A DNA stretch of 20,569 nt from CAYOLL01 sp964404765 [NCBI: uncultured Gemmatimonadota bacterium] (GCA_964404765.1 CAYOLL010000101.1:1-20569); one strand, 5' to 3'; positions 7,680-17,417 are shown, counted from the stretch's first letter. The notes: generated by a model from the letters alone, not told the origin. A program made the numbers and translations.

Positions 7680-9337
7680 TAGCGTGGTCCTTCCTGCTCG
7701 AAAATGCTGTAGTCTACCGCCGGTGGACGCTGCTCTTTCGCTTCGACCTCCTCGGAAAAATCCAGCTCGCTCGGCGAATAAGAAGTATTGCGCGGCGTCG
7801 GGTTATAGCTGCGACTATAGGAGCGATTGCTTTCCGAAGCGTAGATATTGTAACCGTTGGCGTATTCCAGCAGCAAGCTTTCGCCAATCGGATAAAACTC
7901 ATCGGCGGCTTCTTTTAAATCTACGGAAGTGTTGTAGGGAAAGCCATAAACCTCTACGCGCGGCCCTTTCGATTTAAGCAGATTGACCAGCGAAACAAAG
8001 TCGCCATCGCCGCTGACCAGCACAACAACATCCAGCTTATCGCATATTCCAATCATATCAATGGCCATGCCCATATCCCAGTCGCCTTTGGCCGAGCCAT
8101 CGATGCGTGTCCGCAAATCTTTTGTCTTCACCTCGTAGCTTTTGTGCTGTAGCATGGCAACAAACGCGCTCTGATCGACTTCCGGAGTTTGGACGAGATA
8201 GACCGAGGCTTGAATTAAACGCCGACCGGCCATAGCAGTATCCATTAGTTTGGCATAGTCCAGGCGTCCGCTATATTGATTTTTGGCGGCATAGAACATA
8301 TTTTGGGCGTCGACAAACAAACCTACACGGGCTTCTTTGCCTTTAGTGATATGTCCGCGAATCGCGTTTTGGGTATGATGATCCAGAAACTCATGCCGGT
8401 GCAGTTTGATTTCCTGGCCAATTTCATCGAGTCGGCGCAGAATCAACGCTTCCTGTTCCAAAATCTTACTCTCGATTTGCTTGAGATGCTCCTGAAAGTT
8501 CAGAAATTGTTGTGCCAGTGACTCAATATATGGCGACGGGCCTTCTTTTTTAGCTACCGGTTCAATTTTTGCCGTTTCTTTTTCTTTCTTTTGCTTTTCG
8601 TACTCCGTCTGCACCTTCTCGTATTCCGCTTTCAAGCGTAGCAGTTCTTGCGACATTTTCCGGTTTGCTTCACGAAGATTCCGCGGGTCTTCCTGGGCAG
8701 GGCGCTGTTCCTGCATCCGGGGCGGACGTGTTCCGGTGCGTGTTTCGCGTGTTTGCGTTCCGCCTGTGCGTGGCGTAGATTTTTGATAATAAGCCTGACT
8801 TGACCATTGGTTTTCATACTTATAGCGCGGCCCGCTCTGATGACCTCCTCCTTCGCGTCCACCTTCGCGTCCACCCTCCCAATTGCGTGACTCACCGGCA
8901 GGTTTTGCGCTGCTCCGCTCCCCTTGGCGCCCGGTTGCAGGCTTATTAATTAAGGAGTTAACGTCGCGGCGCGGATCAATGAGGACTGCCCACAGAAAAG
9001 CGCCGGTTCCTTTTTCGCCGCCGGATGCCTGCAAATGGCTATAGCGCTCTTTTACAGACTGGGCTGGCGTTGCATGGACCTCGCTGCTAAGTTTAAAGTT
9101 GCTTTTCTCCAGCCGTGCCAAAATCTGTAATGCATTGTTTGATGCCCCGGTTATAAAGTCTGCTGTTTCTTCAATCATATCTTCAGGGGAAGTATTGGAA
9201 AGCTCTTCATCCGTGTTGACATACGTCTGATAAATATCTCGGATCTCATCTTGATCAAAAGAGTCGCGAATCATCCAGCCGATCTCCTGATAAGAAAGTA
9301 AATCCGCGACTTTTTCCAGTAAAATTTTATCTACCAT
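7679..9337 (-). CDS. NYN/LabA-type PIN-nuclease-like protein with helical N-terminus and coiled coil
   Basis: This 552-aa protein has a NYN (LabA-like, PIN-fold) domain at about 337-490. The characteristic acidic residues are Asp343 in VGLFVDAQN, Asp419/Asp421 in KGDWDMGM and Asp444/Asp446 in SGDGDF, followed by VEVYGF and LKEAADEFYPIGE. Members of this fold are metal-dependent RNases or RNA-binding proteins, and the acidic set appears complete. Residues 1-130 form a compact all-helical domain I cannot name; it loosely recalls death-like or effector-associated adaptor domains. Residues 131-225 are disordered and rich in Gly, Arg, Gln and Pro (GGREGGREGGG). Residues 222-315 are charged and coiled-coil-like, and 500-552 is a Ser/Tyr-rich tail. 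An AGAGG-type ribosome site precedes the ATG. The stop overlaps the start of an NtrC-type regulator. No signal peptide, so it is cytoplasmic. Confidence 0.85.
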   Translation of the reverse strand: MVDKILLEKVADLLSYQEIGWMIRDSFDQDEIRDIYQTYVNTDEELSNTSPEDMIEETADFITGASNNALQILARLEKSNFKLSSEVHATPAQSVKERYSHLQASGGEKGTGAFLWAVLIDPRRDVNSLINKPATGRQGERSSAKPAGESRNWEGGREGGREGGGHQSGPRYKYENQWSSQAYYQKSTPRTGGTQTRETRTGTRPPRMQEQRPAQEDPRNLREANRKMSQELLRLKAEYEKVQTEYEKQKKEKETAKIEPVAKKEGPSPYIESLAQQFLNFQEHLKQIESKILEQEALILRRLDEIGQEIKLHRHEFLDHHTQNAIRGHITKGKEARVGLFVDAQNMFYAAKNQYSGRLDYAKLMDTAMAGRRLIQASVYLVQTPEVDQSAFVAMLQHKSYEVKTKDLRTRIDGSAKGDWDMGMAIDMIGICDKLDVVVLVSGDGDFVSLVNLLKSKGPRVEVYGFPYNTSVDLKEAADEFYPIGESLLLEYANGYNIYASESNRSYSRSYNPTPRNTSYSPSELDFSEEVEAKEQRPPAVDYSIFEQEGPR

Positions 9338-9401
9338 ATTGTTATCCTCTTTTCTTGTTGTAAGTGGTTATGAATAATCTTTTTGCACCTTAAACGATCA
9401 G

Positions 9402-9412
9402 ACCCTAAGGGT
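9402..9412. repeat. Single ACCCTAAGGGT palindrome in the NYN leader
   Basis: This is an 11-bp perfect-arm palindrome with the same core as the pair at 1106-1184. It lies 65 bp upstream of the NYN start codon, in the probable untranslated leader. No inverted partner was found nearby. Confidence 0.6.
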
Positions 9413-9466
9413 TTAATTGTTTGAAATCGTTGAGGTTAGTTTCGCTAAAATCATTTATGGGTTGAC

Positions 9467-9499
9467 CAAAAATAAATTGGTTAAAAGTTGAGCGGCAAG
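9467..9499 (-). promoter_or_regulatory. Possible promoter of the NYN-NtrC operon
   Basis: On the minus strand TATTTTTG (9467-9474) matches the Bacteroidota-style TAnnTTTG -7 box, with CTTG (9496-9499) 21 bp upstream as a -33-like element. Start of transcription would give a leader of about 120 nt containing the 9402-9412 palindrome. The region is AT-rich, so chance matches are likely. Confidence 0.28.
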
Positions 9500-9981
9500 C
9501 CCGGTCGATTCCGACCAAAAATTTGTAATTAATATGCGCTTCTTGGCGCAGCAGTTGGGTTTAAATAAGACTGTCCCGCAAAAAAAATGACGCTTAAAAC
9601 GCAACCTTTTTCGGCATATCGACCACAAAACGTACTGCCAGGCGCGTTATCTTTTAGTTTTTAAGTGGAACCAGGTGTGCTCGATTCTTTGCATAATCGA
9701 GGCTCGGGTCGCGTTTCTTGACCGATGCGCTGGATAATGAAATAAGAAGAAAAATTTAAATGATATAGATCACAAGTGGCGGCTAAGTTTTTCCGACGCG
9801 TTCGAGGTAAGAGCCGGCAGCGGAATGCGGTAAAGTTCTTGTAATTGTGCTATAATATGGTTGCAAATAAATTTTTGCGCTGCGAAATTTGCGGTTGACC
9901 GCATTATAAAACATTTACGGTAACTCGGCGTGGCAATTTGCGAACTTTGCGATTTAAAAATTTTGCGCTATTATGAAAGCA

Positions 9982-12900
9982 TCAGTGTGTCAGCAATGAC
10001 AATCTTTTCGTAACTTGTTGATCCAATGTTGTCAGACTGTAAAAATAGATTCCGGACGGTATCTTTTGTCCTTGCTGATTTTGGCCGTTCCAATAGATCG
10101 TATGATGACCGGCGGCAAATCGTTCCTGTTCAAAGCGATAAACAAATTGGCCGCTCGAATTGAATATCGCAATCATAACGGGCGCGGGGGTCGGCAGATC
10201 AAAAGAGATTGCCGTCCGGTCTAAAAAAGGATTGGGGTAATTTTGATGCAGCACAAAGTCCGCTTGACTATCCGGTTCGTCTTCAATCCCAACGACCAGC
10301 GCCATCAAAGGAATACGCAGCGGCGATTCGTCCGGATCGTCGCTGTAAATACGCAGGGTGTCGCTAAAATTGGTTAACGGCGTTGTCGGCGTCGGCTGCA
10401 GCGTAATTTGTATCAGCGAGTTGCCCAGGGCCGGTATATCCGCCGTACCCGTCAAATAGCGCACCGAAAATTCCGGACGTCTGAAACGCAGGCTATCTAC
10501 TCGCAGCGTCTTTTCGCCCAGATTAAAAATACGGAATGCCCAAATGCCTGGACGTCCCGTGCCGATATCACCAAAATCGTGGATACGTTCGTCGATATGA
10601 ATGTCTGGATAGCGCGACACGCCTGTGCCGGCAAGCACAAATGTCAGGGTCGGATGGAGCGGATCATTGGTCGTAAGGGTCAGGGTATCGGCATAGTTTT
10701 TGTCGGCGGCGGGCAGAAAGTTCAGTGTTAGCTGAAAGGTTGCGCCGGCAGAGATCGTTTGCGGAAAGCTCGCCGGCTGCAGAATCGAAAATACCGGGTC
10801 TTTAAAGTTTTTGGCAATGCCCAGCGTCGCCGCTGCCGTGCCCAAATTGCTGACTTGAAAAACATGGCTTTGCCCGACGCCGACATCTACCGTACCAAAA
10901 ATATGGCTTTGGCTGGTCGGATTCAGATTGGGCGCAATGGCCTCGCCTGCCAGACTGATTGTAAAATTGCCGCGATCCGTCTGCAGCGTCATATTGGCCA
11001 GATGACTGCCGGCAGCGGCGGGCCGATACGAAACGACCAGGATTTGTGTGCCGTTGATCGGCATCGACAGCGGGAAATTACGCGGACTGACGGTATAATT
11101 GGCGTCGGTAAATGTCACGTTTTGGATGACTAAAGGACTGACCGGGCAGGCGTTGGAAACAACCAGGTTCCAATCGCGGCTTTGTGCAACCTGCACCTGA
11201 CCAAAGCTATGGCTGCTCTCGGACAAAACGACGATACATTGATAACCGGTCGCGCTCAGGCTGATGGCGCTTTGCGGTCGGTTATAGGCGTCGCTGGTCA
11301 AGCGAAGCGCCCCGCTTAGACTGCCGGATGACAAGGCTGTCAGGCGGATTTGCAAAACCACGCTGCCGCCGGGCGCAATCGCCGCCGGAGGAAATTCACC
11401 GGTAATCGTGCCATTAAAGACGCCGTCGCTGGTCTGAAAACTGAACCCCGTCAGATGAAGCGGGGCAGTGCCCGTATTCTGCACAGTTAGCTGCAAGTCA
11501 GCCGAGCGGCTTACTTCCACAAAGCCGAAATTCAGGCTTTGGGTCGAAAACCCGATTTGGGGCGCCAGACCCTCGCCGAGGACATTCACCGTCGTGAGGA
11601 GTTCATCCGGATCGTCGGATGTGATCGTGATCCGTCCGGTCACTTTTCCGGGCGCAGCGGGCGAAAACTCCACACGCACCGTTGTACAGTTCTGTGGCGG
11701 AATCGTGACCGGAAATGCTACCGGTGAGACGATTCCAAAATCAGCCAGATTTGAAGCAATTGCACTAATATTTAGATTGATGTTGCCAGTGTTGCAGATT
11801 TGAAAATCACAAAAGCCATCCTGCCCGACCAGCACCGGGCCAACATCACAGCCGCTTGTTATCTGAATATCGGCCTGCAATCCTGTGCCTTGCATGTTAA
11901 CAACAACTGCGCTTTCGTCGCTATCGTTGCTGCTGATTGTGAGCGTTCCGCTTTCGGTCCCAATGCGTGAAGGCATGTAATCCAACACAATGTTCAGGGT
12001 TTGATTGGCCGCTACAGTTTGCGGAAAAGATGACGGCAGCAGCAGCTTAAACGCCGGATTGCTGATCTGCACGCCACTGATTTGCAGATCGCCCAGACCC
12101 TGATTCTGGACGCTAAAGGATTCGACCTTATGCGAGCCGACCGCGAGGCTGCCAAAATTAATTGTCGCTGTTGACAGTGAAATTTCCGGCGTCAACGCCA
12201 CACCGACACCGCTAAAGCCAATGGTTAACGCAGGTGTGAGCGGATCATTGTTGTTGATCGTGAGCGTCCGGCTAAAATTGCCCGGTTGTGTAGGCGCAAA
12301 GCGGACCGTCACATTCAGGCTGCCGTTGATGCCGATGACTTGCGGAAAGGCCGGCGAAGTCACCGTAAACTCACCCGTTCCCGCACCGAAAACAACGGAC
12401 TGAACTTGCAAGGCTACCTTACCAAGATTGCTCAGGCTGAAGGTACGTTCAGCGGTTTGATTAACACTGACATTGCCGAATGGATACGCGCTCGCCGGCG
12501 TGTCAATATCGGGCGCGCCGGTCAATATCAGGCTTCCGTCGGCTTTTTGATAATTGCCGATGAGCTGCCCGCTGCCATCTGTCGCAATAATACCGGAAAT
12601 GGCAATCGGGTACGTCCCGGCAAAAATAGTCGGTCGCGGCGTTACATTGAGGCGGATAATATTGGCCGTATCTGCCGGCATGGTTCCGCCGCTCAGCGCT
12701 AAGGTGTAGACGCCGCCGCCCAGATTGGTAAAGGAAAAATTTGAAAACAGCGCCCCCGTATTAATGCGCTCGGCCGTCGGAATCGTCAGCGAGGCATCCG
12801 GCACCCGAATCTCCAGGATCAGTGAGCGCACGGATTTCAGCGTCTGCACAGTAATATCTACCGGAACGCTTTGTCCGCCGTCGGTCAAATTGACCTGGCC

Positions 12901-15006
12901 GGCCCGGACGATCAGGTCGGCCGGTGGCAGCAAACCTATACCATTCAAAGTGACCGTATGCGACGGCTGATTGGCGTCGTTATGGCGAATCGTCAAAATA
13001 CCATCATAGGCTGTCGGATTCTGTGGCGAAAACCGGACAGTTACTGTCAAAGCCGAGCCAGCCGGTAAAATTGTCTGCGGAAATGTCGGCGAGCTGACCG
13101 AAAAAATCTCCGGCATGCTGGACTCAATCGCGCTGATAGTCAAGGCCGCATCGCCCATATTGCTGATGGTAAAGTCCCATATACCGGTATTATCTGTTTT
13201 TACCTGCCCAAAATCGTGTGAACGCGCCGATGTCAAAAAAATTGGCCGCGGCACATAACCCGTACCACTCACCGGAATTTCCAAAATTGCCTCATCGACA
13301 TCGTCGCTGTTGACGCGAATTGCGCCGCTGCGCGCGCCCTCGACCGCCGGCTGAAAGCGCACGGTGATATTGAGCTGACCTCCGGCGGCAATTGTTGCCG
13401 GCAAGGTATGTGTGGACTGAATTTTAAAGTCGGGGGAAGTTGAGGCAATATTGGTAATCGTCAATGCGGCATTTCCCAGATTCTGCAGGGTCAGTTGCCC
13501 GTCACTAAATTGGCCCAGGTTGACTGTCCCGAAGCTGCGGGTGGCCGGCGACGGGTTGATTTCCGGAGCAACACCGGTGCCGGTCAGATCAACGGTTTTG
13601 GTGGCGCTGCCGGCATCATTGCTGGTAATGGTCAACAAACCCTGTTGCGCGCCGGATTGGGTGGGCGCAAACGTCAGCGACAAGTCAACAAAAGCGCCGG
13701 TGACTAAGTTGATGGGCAGGGTGACCGGGGTCAGACTAAAGACGCTGTTGGTGACTTGCAGATTCGTGATTTGCAGCGGGACATTGCCGATGCTGAAAAT
13801 GCGTAACGTCTTGGTCAAGGGGCTGCCGACGCGCACATTGCCAAAGTTGACTGCTGCGCTGGTCAAGCTGATTTGTGGCGCCTCGTTGACGCCGTTTCCG
13901 GTTAGTTGAAGGATTATCGGGCTCTCGTCCGGATCGTTGGAGGTAATGGTGATTTGGGCGGTGGCCGTGCCCAACGCCGCCGGTTTAAAGTACACCGTAG
14001 GTTGAATCGAGCCGCCCGGCGCAACAGGCTGTGAAATATCAAGATTTGTCAAATAAAAAATAGTGGGATTACTGGAAACAACCGAACTGATTGTCAAATT
14101 GCCGCTGCCGGTGTTGCTGATCGTCAACAAGCGATCGCTGGTATTGCCCAAAATGATGGAGCCAAAGTCATACGTGCTTAAATCAACCTTTATATCCGGG
14201 ATCGGCACAAACCCTTGCCCGGACAGATTGAGCTGCACTGTACCGTCCAGCGGGTCATTGCTGGCAATCGTCAACTTGCCGGAATAGTCCGACGGCGTTG
14301 TGGGTAAAAAGCGAACGGTCACCGTGACGCTGGCCTGGCCGGCGATATTACGCGGAAATGACGGCGCAACCGCTTGAAAAGCAGGGTTAGATGAAAGAAC
14401 ACTGGACACATTTAAAGGGTCGGCGCCGTTGTTCGAGATCTGAAAAGTCCAATCTTTTGTGCCGTTAACCTGGACCTGGCCAAAGTCATGGCCGGTTTCG
14501 GTAATCACCAGGTTAGGAAAACTATTTGGCGGCTGAATCAAAAGCTCGCCATCTTCGACTGTAATCGGCAGCGTTTCATTAGAGCAAGCCCGCAGCACCA
14601 GTCCGCTCTCAATCACATCCAGCGCAAAGCGGCCGTATATTGCCGTTTTCAAGCGCATGTTGAGTTGGATGATCGGGTCGGTTCCCGCCGGTAAGGCGCT
14701 GGGTGGAAAGTAGGTGAAAGCAATCCGGAAATGCCCGTCGCTTTGGTTAATCCCGGCCAGGTAAAACGGGTTTGCCGGCGCCAAACGTCCGACACGCACT
14801 GCCCAAATACTGTCAATAGCCGACTCCGGGAAGTCAATTTTGATGTCTACAGCGCAGATGGCCATGGTGTTTTCGACAATTAGGTTTGCGGTGACCGTTT
14901 GGCCGGGATCCCCGCTGACGTCGGTTAGAATAACATTGGTTTGCGCGGAGACAAAACCGCTTTCGCTTAGAATGAAAAATAAGCAGATTAATAGAAATTT
15001 GCGCAT
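9982..15006 (-). CDS. Secreted ASH/HYDIN-repeat (choice-of-anchor D) protein with cohesin-like modules and T9SS-like sorting tail
   Basis: This encodes a 1674-aa secreted protein. It has a signal peptide (MRKFLLICLFFILSESGFVSA) and a GGAG ribosome site before the ATG. A cohesin-like domain follows at about 22-160, then five ASH/HYDIN Ig-like repeats, a second cohesin-like domain at about 695-832, and seven more ASH repeats. Each of the 12 repeats starts with a variant of DFGxVxVG and continues to xxxNxGxxxL, about 100 residues per repeat. The last ~90 residues form a type IX-style sorting domain (NYPNPF, then GxHxIYWNG and IPSGIYFYSL). The repeat starting DVGPVLVGQDGFCDFQICNT has several Cys, suggesting local disulfides outside the cytoplasm. 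The likely role is a large surface or matrix structural or adhesion protein. No enzyme motif is present. A potential partner is the M23 peptidase just upstream in the same direction. Confidence 0.9.
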   Translation of the reverse strand: MRKFLLICLFFILSESGFVSAQTNVILTDVSGDPGQTVTANLIVENTMAICAVDIKIDFPESAIDSIWAVRVGRLAPANPFYLAGINQSDGHFRIAFTYFPPSALPAGTDPIIQLNMRLKTAIYGRFALDVIESGLVLRACSNETLPITVEDGELLIQPPNSFPNLVITETGHDFGQVQVNGTKDWTFQISNNGADPLNVSSVLSSNPAFQAVAPSFPRNIAGQASVTVTVRFLPTTPSDYSGKLTIASNDPLDGTVQLNLSGQGFVPIPDIKVDLSTYDFGSIILGNTSDRLLTISNTGSGNLTISSVVSSNPTIFYLTNLDISQPVAPGGSIQPTVYFKPAALGTATAQITITSNDPDESPIILQLTGNGVNEAPQISLTSAAVNFGNVRVGSPLTKTLRIFSIGNVPLQITNLQVTNSVFSLTPVTLPINLVTGAFVDLSLTFAPTQSGAQQGLLTITSNDAGSATKTVDLTGTGVAPEINPSPATRSFGTVNLGQFSDGQLTLQNLGNAALTITNIASTSPDFKIQSTHTLPATIAAGGQLNITVRFQPAVEGARSGAIRVNSDDVDEAILEIPVSGTGYVPRPIFLTSARSHDFGQVKTDNTGIWDFTISNMGDAALTISAIESSMPEIFSVSSPTFPQTILPAGSALTVTVRFSPQNPTAYDGILTIRHNDANQPSHTVTLNGIGLLPPADLIVRAGQVNLTDGGQSVPVDITVQTLKSVRSLILEIRVPDASLTIPTAERINTGALFSNFSFTNLGGGVYTLALSGGTMPADTANIIRLNVTPRPTIFAGTYPIAISGIIATDGSGQLIGNYQKADGSLILTGAPDIDTPASAYPFGNVSVNQTAERTFSLSNLGKVALQVQSVVFGAGTGEFTVTSPAFPQVIGINGSLNVTVRFAPTQPGNFSRTLTINNNDPLTPALTIGFSGVGVALTPEISLSTATINFGSLAVGSHKVESFSVQNQGLGDLQISGVQISNPAFKLLLPSSFPQTVAANQTLNIVLDYMPSRIGTESGTLTISSNDSDESAVVVNMQGTGLQADIQITSGCDVGPVLVGQDGFCDFQICNTGNINLNISAIASNLADFGIVSPVAFPVTIPPQNCTTVRVEFSPAAPGKVTGRITITSDDPDELLTTVNVLGEGLAPQIGFSTQSLNFGFVEVSRSADLQLTVQNTGTAPLHLTGFSFQTSDGVFNGTITGEFPPAAIAPGGSVVLQIRLTALSSGSLSGALRLTSDAYNRPQSAISLSATGYQCIVVLSESSHSFGQVQVAQSRDWNLVVSNACPVSPLVIQNVTFTDANYTVSPRNFPLSMPINGTQILVVSYRPAAAGSHLANMTLQTDRGNFTISLAGEAIAPNLNPTSQSHIFGTVDVGVGQSHVFQVSNLGTAAATLGIAKNFKDPVFSILQPASFPQTISAGATFQLTLNFLPAADKNYADTLTLTTNDPLHPTLTFVLAGTGVSRYPDIHIDERIHDFGDIGTGRPGIWAFRIFNLGEKTLRVDSLRFRRPEFSVRYLTGTADIPALGNSLIQITLQPTPTTPLTNFSDTLRIYSDDPDESPLRIPLMALVVGIEDEPDSQADFVLHQNYPNPFLDRTAISFDLPTPAPVMIAIFNSSGQFVYRFEQERFAAGHHTIYWNGQNQQGQKIPSGIYFYSLTTLDQQVTKRLSLLTH

Positions 15007-15147
15007 CGTGAAACTCCATACGGCAACGCTAAGGTGAATGCATGAGTGCAGATAAAACGAAGTCTGAAAGGTAACGCGGATTTGGCGGGACTAATCCAAT
15101 CTTACAGCCACGAAACGGCATTTTTAACTGAGGTATTAATTCGTGTT

Positions 15148-15172
15148 TATTTGTGCCCATTCGCGGCTAATT
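15148..15172. repeat. Dispersed non-coding motif, copy 2
   Basis: On the plus strand this copy reads TTATTTGTGCC then CATTCGCGGCTAAT. It sits about 10 bp past the stop of the minus-strand M23 gene and matches 6275-6298. Read on the minus strand it contains the imperfect GCGAAT/CACGAAT units typical of dispersed intergenic repeats in environmental bacteria. Confidence 0.5.
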
Positions 15173-15179
15173 TGTCACA

Positions 15180-17417
15180 CTACTTTACACTAAATCGATT
15201 TGTTCTTGTAGTTATATTACCAACGCGGTCTTTTACCTCTACCGTAAACGTGTGGTTCCCCGGTGACAGCGCAAATTCTACATTGTAGAAAAGAAAAGCC
15301 GCTTCATCATTAAATTCGGCAAATACTTTCTGTCCGTCTAAATACATACAGATGTCATCTTGATGAATGCCGCTTTGCCCGTCGTACATGCGAGCGCTTA
15401 GACGTGGGTGCTGGCGTACCCGTGCCCCATCTCCCGGTGACATGGAGCCGATTGTTGGGGGACGATTATCGCGAAACACGGCGTACTCGCTAAATTTGCG
15501 CACATCGGCCATAAATGTATTTTCCTGGCGTGTCGCGCTTAGAAATGACCAGTGACCGTTTTTCTTGTAAAAAATGGCTAATTGATCTTGCCGTGAAATG
15601 GCCGGATTTACGGTCACGGTAAGTGTGGCCATTTTATCCAGCAGAACATACGTCGGCTCAACCCGATAGATCGGGCTGCAAAGCTCCAGCCCACCGGCGC
15701 TGTCCCGTGTGCGTTCTTCCAGGTTTAATACAAAATTTTCCCGCACACTGCCTTTTGGGAAAAAAAGCGAAAAATCCCGACCGTCAAAACCAACTGACTG
15801 TGCGGCGTCTGTTTCAATCAGGCTTAGCAAAAGCTTGCTGGTTTTTGAGATGTATTGATTATTGGCCGCCACCAGATAGGCCTCAAACTGAACCTCACCC
15901 GGTTTATTTTGACGAGGAATATAAGCTCCGACAAACTCGCCGGGAGACGGGATTTGCAGCGTAATATCCCGCCAGGCGCCGTTGGACTCGCGGGCGATAA
16001 CAACGGGTTTGATCGTCAGATCCGGATTGCAATGCACCCGGACTTCTACAAAGCCACGCTTAATTTCTGTCTCTAACTCCAGGTTTATGCCGGCCAGAGA
16101 AGTCCTCGCCGGTTCAGGCTCAATAATTTCATAGCCCGGCGTATAGCGATGCCCATCGTGGTCGGTCATTTCAATCTTGACATAAAAAGGCGTATTGTCG
16201 GTATATGGCGAGTCAAAAACGACGCGCTTTTGCGGCACTTCCCAATCATAATTGGTTACAGGTTGCCACAGGGTTTGCCCGGCCCGGCGGGTGCTGAGTG
16301 CTAACGCAGAAAATTTGGCCGGTTGACCAAAATCTACATGCCAGCGCGCGCTGTTTTTATAGGTATCCAATCCGGCCAAAAGTGGCGCAGGGCCAACGTG
16401 AAACGGGACGAGTGCCGTTGTGGCATTACCGGCGGCATCTTTGGCAACAATACGCAGCTCATGCAGGCCGGGCGCATAGTCTTTGGTTTTAATGAAGCCG
16501 TTTTGATCACCCGGTGATTCATAAAAACTAAGTTGAGTGCCCGGTTGCTTAAACAGGCAGTGAAAGCCGACGCCTAATTCGGCGCTGATTTCCAGATCAA
16601 AATCAAGGTCACTTTGATAGGTAAAGTCGTAGCTGAACTCATCATAAGTTGCGCGATGCAACAGCTTGCCGTCACAATACATTTCCAGCGAGTACGGCGA
16701 GACGATATTGGTTGTCGGGTTGATTGTATCGTGCACTCGCACCATTACCCCAACGGTGCCTTCGAAAGTCTGCGGCTCCTTCAGCATGAAATCGCCGTCT
16801 CTGCCGCGTCCAAACGGGCGTATTCGCTTATCAGAAACATACGAGTTGGGGCCAATCGGGATGCATTTAACGGCGTAAAAAATTGGAGCGCGTGTATCCG
16901 GAACAACAAATCCGTGGGTTAATGGATTGAGCGGACGGTCTTCTCCGGCGCGCAATTCGAAATGAAGATGCGGTGGTCCCGCGCCTGTATCGCCTGTGTA
17001 GGCTGCGATTTCGCCTTTATGAACGGGGATGGCGTGGGCAGTCGGATAAAAATCGACCCGATACCGATTTTGCTTAATCTGCTCTTGACGAATCAAGGCC
17101 TCGATATGCGGCGGAAAACCTTTCAGATGGGCATAAGCCGCCACATTACCGTCATTGAGCATGATGTACAGGGCTTTGCCATACCCGGTGGCGGAGATAT
17201 TGAGTCGGTATATGTAACCGTCATCTATTGCATGAACCGGCGTACCCATCGGTGCGCGCAAGTCCAGCCCGCCATGAAAGTGATTGCGGCGAAATTCGCA
17301 GAATGATGAGGAAATGCCCAGAAATTCCGGCAAGGGCCATTGATAATTTGCTGCTTGTGTCTGTTGAAAACCGCTGAAAAATAAAACCGTCCAAATCCAG
17401 AAAGATCGAACTCTCAA
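15180..17417 (-). CDS. Secreted M23-family (LytM) metallopeptidase with long C-terminal beta-rich region
   Basis: This encodes a 745-aa exported zinc endopeptidase-like protein that probably cleaves peptidoglycan cross-bridges or acts on another envelope target. I place the start at the TTG at 17417. It has a GGGAG site 6 bp upstream and yields a proper signal peptide (MRVRSFWIWTVLFFSG, cleaved near TQA/ANYQW, residue 22). The farther TTG at 17498 has no ribosome site and sits too close to the promoter's start point. The M23 domain (about 25-175) keeps all zinc and catalytic positions: His48 and Asp52 in HFHGGLD, His97 in YAHL, and His150 and His152 in HLHFEL. Residues 180-745 are Ig-like or beta-rich segments of unknown role, including a last domain with DGARVRQHPRLSARMYDGQS. 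It lies 173 bp upstream of the ASH protein in the same direction. Confidence 0.88.
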   Translation of the reverse strand: MRVRSFWIWTVLFFSGFQQTQAANYQWPLPEFLGISSSFCEFRRNHFHGGLDLRAPMGTPVHAIDDGYIYRLNISATGYGKALYIMLNDGNVAAYAHLKGFPPHIEALIRQEQIKQNRYRVDFYPTAHAIPVHKGEIAAYTGDTGAGPPHLHFELRAGEDRPLNPLTHGFVVPDTRAPIFYAVKCIPIGPNSYVSDKRIRPFGRGRDGDFMLKEPQTFEGTVGVMVRVHDTINPTTNIVSPYSLEMYCDGKLLHRATYDEFSYDFTYQSDLDFDLEISAELGVGFHCLFKQPGTQLSFYESPGDQNGFIKTKDYAPGLHELRIVAKDAAGNATTALVPFHVGPAPLLAGLDTYKNSARWHVDFGQPAKFSALALSTRRAGQTLWQPVTNYDWEVPQKRVVFDSPYTDNTPFYVKIEMTDHDGHRYTPGYEIIEPEPARTSLAGINLELETEIKRGFVEVRVHCNPDLTIKPVVIARESNGAWRDITLQIPSPGEFVGAYIPRQNKPGEVQFEAYLVAANNQYISKTSKLLLSLIETDAAQSVGFDGRDFSLFFPKGSVRENFVLNLEERTRDSAGGLELCSPIYRVEPTYVLLDKMATLTVTVNPAISRQDQLAIFYKKNGHWSFLSATRQENTFMADVRKFSEYAVFRDNRPPTIGSMSPGDGARVRQHPRLSARMYDGQSGIHQDDICMYLDGQKVFAEFNDEAAFLFYNVEFALSPGNHTFTVEVKDRVGNITTRTNRFSVK

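Larger units (their letters stand above)
9338..9981. other. 644-bp gene-free region between the ASH protein and the NYN operon
   Basis: I see no credible coding sequence here. The region should hold the promoter of the minus-strand NYN-NtrC operon and the 3' end of the ASH-protein transcript. It contains several small dyads: 9402-9412 (ACCCTAAGGGT, the short relative of the 1106/1170 palindromes), 9503-9516 (GGTCG ATTC CGACC), 9680-9701 (CTCGATT/AATCGAG arms, 8-base loop) and 9890-9903 (TGCGG TTGA CCGCA). None has a clean T-run in the minus direction. Confidence 0.6.

Noticed and set aside
9851-9856. Perfect TATAAT on the plus strand in the 9338-9981 gap
   Set aside because: It has no acceptable -35 at 16-18 bp and no plus-strand gene downstream, so it is probably a chance match in AT-rich DNA.
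9931-9950. TGGCA ... TTTGC resembling a sigma-54 -24/-12 promoter
   Set aside because: The GG-to-GC spacing is wrong in both possible alignments. Other GGCAC-like sites near 6281 and 1123 also fail on spacing.
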